A stretch of DNA of 17,982 nt. Source: Coemansia sp. RSA 1804 (taxonomy: Eukaryota > Kickxellomycota > Kickxellomycetes > Kickxellales > Kickxellaceae). Positions 16,124 through 17,982 of this stretch are shown here, in pieces (within the stretch, counting starts at the first letter, position 1; each line of letters starts with the position of its first letter). The translations under genes were made by a program, and so were the position numbers. The DNA is taken from assembly GCA_027578815.1 (NCBI GenBank), contig JANBTH010000408.1:1-17982 (forward strand). Direction: 5' to 3'. Under the pieces are notes generated by a model. It searched no databases. It was not told the DNA's origin and saw only the letters and a program-made list of their open reading frames with translations.

Positions 16124-17296
16124 TTAATGCTGGCAGTTAGCAACAACATCTGTCGAGCTCCACACGTCAATGTCATAAAAGTACGCATACTCGCCCCGCA
16201 TCATATCCTCCAGCACGCGGTAGGCGCGTAGGTTTGCATATGGAACCTTTGCGCGTGGATGAAAGTAGCGTGCGGGAAGGCCTGTGATCGGACACACTTT
16301 GGGCGGAACTATCGACAAATTCTTGTTCCAAAAGTCCAGCGGGTAATGTTTGCTGTCAATATGTTCCAAAGAATAATCCACCTGTGACGGCTGGTTTGTA
16401 GTTGCAATAATGGCACCGTCATCGGTAGATTTGCCGGATGGTTCCAGCACCTGCTGTGAACAAGCGCGGGAGAATGACTTCCAGTGCACTACGGGACGGA
16501 TTATTAGCGGGTTTTGCCGTGCAGAAGACATTCTCTGCATCCTCTTCTCCTCAGCTTCCAGCTGCTGAAACTCGCTAAGCTTTTCAAGATTCTCGATCTC
16601 CGTCCGCTTGGCTTCCTCTAGAAGCTGTTCTTGAGTAAGCTCGGCTAAAGTTTCATCGCCGCCGTCATCACCAGGAGTGACAGCAGCAAGTGTTTTACGC
16701 TTCTTGCGCTTGACAGCAGCTATTAGATCGCGCTCTTGTACCAAAGCTTCGGTCTCTTGTGCCTTACGCACAGCCACTGCACGACTAGAGAACCTGACAG
16801 GGAAATCAGGCTTCTTTTGCTTGTGGCTCGCGGGTTCTCCAGTGTTTTCAGAGGAACAAATATCGGGGGCAGGTGTATTAGTGGTGGATGCTGGCGAAGC
16901 AGCAAGACTCTCTTTATCCGTTGTGCTCTTCTGGATCTGCCGCTTTGGTGCAGAGACAGCAGCGGCAGCAAATCTAGGTACAATGCGCTGTTGTTTCTTG
17001 GCAAGTTTGCGTTTACGCTTACGTTCAGACCTTTCAATCAATGCTTCGATCTCTTTGCTTGCATCGTCAGCAGCCTGCTCGGCCTCTGAGTCTGTCTCCT
17101 CAAAGTCAGAGTCAACAATATCATCTAAATCGCCAGCTCCCCGATCGTAGTCGGCATCCTCATCGCTGTCCGCTGCCTCGCCGCTCTGTATCTTTGCACG
17201 TGCCTCTTCAACCATTGCACGCATCTTATTGCCAGCATTACTGCGTCGAGAACGCTTTGATAAACTGTTGCTCATAGTGTCAGGTTGTTCTTTCAT
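16124..17296 (-). CDS. VPS72: Vps72/YL1 (Swc2) subunit of the SWR1 chromatin remodeller
   Basis: This subunit of the SWR1 complex binds H2A.Z-H2B dimers and helps exchange them into nucleosomes. The 390-residue protein begins with the family hallmark RSRRSNAGNKM (15-25). A long acidic stretch (about 40-75, DSDEDADYD, DDIVDSDFEETDSE) corresponds to the histone-binding region. A basic segment (RKRKRKLAKKQQR, about 91-104) follows. The charged middle contains a likely coiled coil (LTQEQLLEEAKRTEIENLEK). The C-terminal YL1_C domain lies at about 325-378 (PPKVCPITGLPARYFHPR, PYANLRAYRVLE). Two in-frame ATGs, at 17296 and 17275, could start it. The second, seven codons in, also has A at -3 and would give 383 residues. 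The length and both family domains make this secure. Confidence 0.93.
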   Translation of the reverse strand: MKEQPDTMSNSLSKRSRRSNAGNKMRAMVEEARAKIQSGEAADSDEDADYDRGAGDLDDIVDSDFEETDSEAEQAADDASKEIEALIERSERKRKRKLAKKQQRIVPRFAAAAVSAPKRQIQKSTTDKESLAASPASTTNTPAPDICSSENTGEPASHKQKKPDFPVRFSSRAVAVRKAQETEALVQERDLIAAVKRKKRKTLAAVTPGDDGGDETLAELTQEQLLEEAKRTEIENLEKLSEFQQLEAEEKRMQRMSSARQNPLIIRPVVHWKSFSRACSQQVLEPSGKSTDDGAIIATTNQPSQVDYSLEHIDSKHYPLDFWNKNLSIVPPKVCPITGLPARYFHPRAKVPYANLRAYRVLEDMMRGEYAYFYDIDVWSSTDVVANCQH

Positions 17297-17390
17297 TATT
17301 GCCTACTCTCGATTTTACACAATGATAGCAGAAACAAAAACCAAGAAAATCATACGCAAGTAGAGAAAAATAAAGTGCAGTGGAGCCAGA

Positions 17391-17408
17391 ATGATGATGA
17401 TGATGATG
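17391..17408. repeat. (ATG)6 trinucleotide microsatellite
   Basis: Six perfect ATG units lie about 95 bases upstream of the VPS72 start, in its promoter or leader. On the VPS72 strand it reads as a CAT repeat. Length may vary between isolates. No coding role is visible. Confidence 0.85.
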
Positions 17409-17750
17409 TACCTGATTTATTTGCTGACCCCAGTATGGGTTACCGGTCAACACCCTCTCAGAGGTTGTAGTGTTTAACTGAAAGGTCAATAGTGTCTGCC
17501 ACTCCCTGTCTACATATGTGTAGATACTATCAGACCTGGACAAGACGTTAAAGCCCGGCTATTCTATGTCCTCTGGCAAAAGGACAATCGATCAGATAAT
17601 AGAGTTCGCGACGAGTAATTGACGGTCTCATTATTACCACGTGGTCGGTTATAATGTATTTCTGTGTTGGTCTAGTATTTCTTTCAATATGTCAATTTAT
17701 TTAATTAATACAACCATGCAAAGACAAGGCAAATAAAACAAAAGAAGCAA

Positions 17751-17786
17751 GGCCAACCGCACTGCTAATGTGCGGTGAAGTTGGCC
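17751..17786. repeat. Interrupted inverted repeat (hairpin) downstream of the right-edge gene
   Basis: GGCCAAC (17751-17757) plus CGCAC (17758-17762) pair with GTGCG (17770-17774) and GTTGGCC (17780-17786). This makes a 7-bp and a 5-bp stem with a five-base one-sided bulge (17775-17779) and a seven-base loop. It lies 72 bases past the stop codon of the minus-strand gene, so it would be in that gene's 3' UTR. It is not the classic metazoan histone stem-loop. Confidence 0.6.
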
Positions 17787-17857
17787 CGATCTCTTATTGC
17801 CATCGTCCTGTAGGTTCAGATTTTTTTGCAGAGCATAATGCTGCTGCTGTTATAAAG

Positions 17858-17982
17858 CTAATGGTGGAAGCGCATGTGTGCCATGGCCGATGCTGCCTTT
17901 CTGATTGATTTAGCAGCCTTCACAGCCGCTGTTTTGGTTGCTGTCGCAGCCTTTTTAGCAGCTGCTTTTGTTGCGGTCACCG
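17858..17982 (-). CDS. C-terminus of a lysine/alanine-rich protein, possibly linker histone H1 (partial)
   Basis: The frame runs from the right edge to TAG at 17860-17858 and shows 40 complete codons. They consist largely of Ala, Lys and Thr (TKAAAKKAA, VKAAKSIRKAA), ending with a His/Met-rich tail, MAHMRFHH. Such Ala/Lys-repetitive, unstructured tails are typical of linker histone H1 and of some other basic nuclear proteins. The globular domain that would decide this lies beyond the window. Convergence with family codon usage cannot be judged from so short a piece. The downstream minus-strand AATAAA and hairpin support a real 3' end here. Confidence 0.5.
   Translation of the reverse strand, partial: VTATKAAAKKAATATKTAAVKAAKSIRKAASAMAHMRFHH

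Larger units (their letters stand above)
17297..17857. other. Intergenic region: VPS72 promoter and 3' end of the right-edge gene
   Basis: The region is 561 bases with no supported gene. It contains an (ATG)6 microsatellite (17391-17408), a palindromic ACCACGTGGT centred on the CACGTG at 17638-17643, a minus-strand AATAAA (TTTATT at 17696-17701) about 157 bases past the right-edge stop, and a long interrupted hairpin (17751-17786). Confidence 0.55.

Noticed and set aside
17751..17786. Hairpin as a tRNA fragment, snoRNA or animal-type histone stem-loop
   Set aside because: There is no tRNA loop sequence, no H/ACA or C/D box arrangement, and the stem does not fit the 6-bp/4-nt histone element.
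1..17982. Biosynthetic or defence gene cluster
   Set aside because: Neighbouring genes belong to unrelated housekeeping families on both strands with ordinary spacing; nothing indicates a co-regulated cluster or mobile element.

Overview
The window reads as nuclear DNA of a fungus. It holds seven complete protein-coding genes, all conserved housekeeping or regulatory families, plus a partial gene at the right edge and a possible extra 5' exon. The fungal signs are a fused HisH-HisF histidine enzyme, short spliceosomal introns (one with a TGCTAAC branch site), CT-rich tracts just upstream of start codons, and a Gcn4/AP-1-type TGAGTCA site in front of HIS7. Sparse introns and divergent proteins would fit an early-diverging lineage such as Kickxellomycotina, but that placement is a guess. 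I saw no tRNA, rRNA, transposon, CRISPR array or bacterial-type operon.

Layout, left to right. Positions 1-1206 are non-coding, with clustered CCAAT motifs at the very left and a long CT/T-rich tract before 1207. Positions 1207-1385 hold an exon-like segment ending in a good GTATGT donor. It is either a 5' exon of the next gene or an orphan fragment. SIN3 (1953-7106, +) encodes the Sin3 corepressor scaffold with three PAH domains. A spliced WD40-repeat gene (7882-9582, +) follows and converges on a peroxisomal enoyl-CoA delta isomerase-like gene (9735-10502, -) that ends in SKL. That gene is divergent from HIS7 (11113-12831, +), imidazole glycerol phosphate synthase, and the two share a 610-bp promoter region. 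Next come RPC34/RPC6 (13151-14077, +), an RNA polymerase III subunit, and a PPIL2-type U-box cyclophilin (14379-16010, +). The latter converges on VPS72/YL1 (16124-17296, -), a SWR1-complex subunit. At the right edge the last 40 codons of a lysine/alanine-rich protein (17858-17982, -) are visible, possibly a linker histone tail.

The genes do not form one pathway. Three may touch chromatin (SIN3, VPS72 and, if correct, the H1-like tail), one transcription (RPC34), one splicing or ubiquitin (PPIL2-like), and two metabolism (HIS7 and the isomerase). This looks like ordinary eukaryotic gene order rather than a functional cluster. I found no convincing undescribed system. The items most worth checking are the unexplained exon at 1207-1385, the HIS7/isomerase divergent promoter, the hairpin at 17751-17786 and the truncated right-edge gene.
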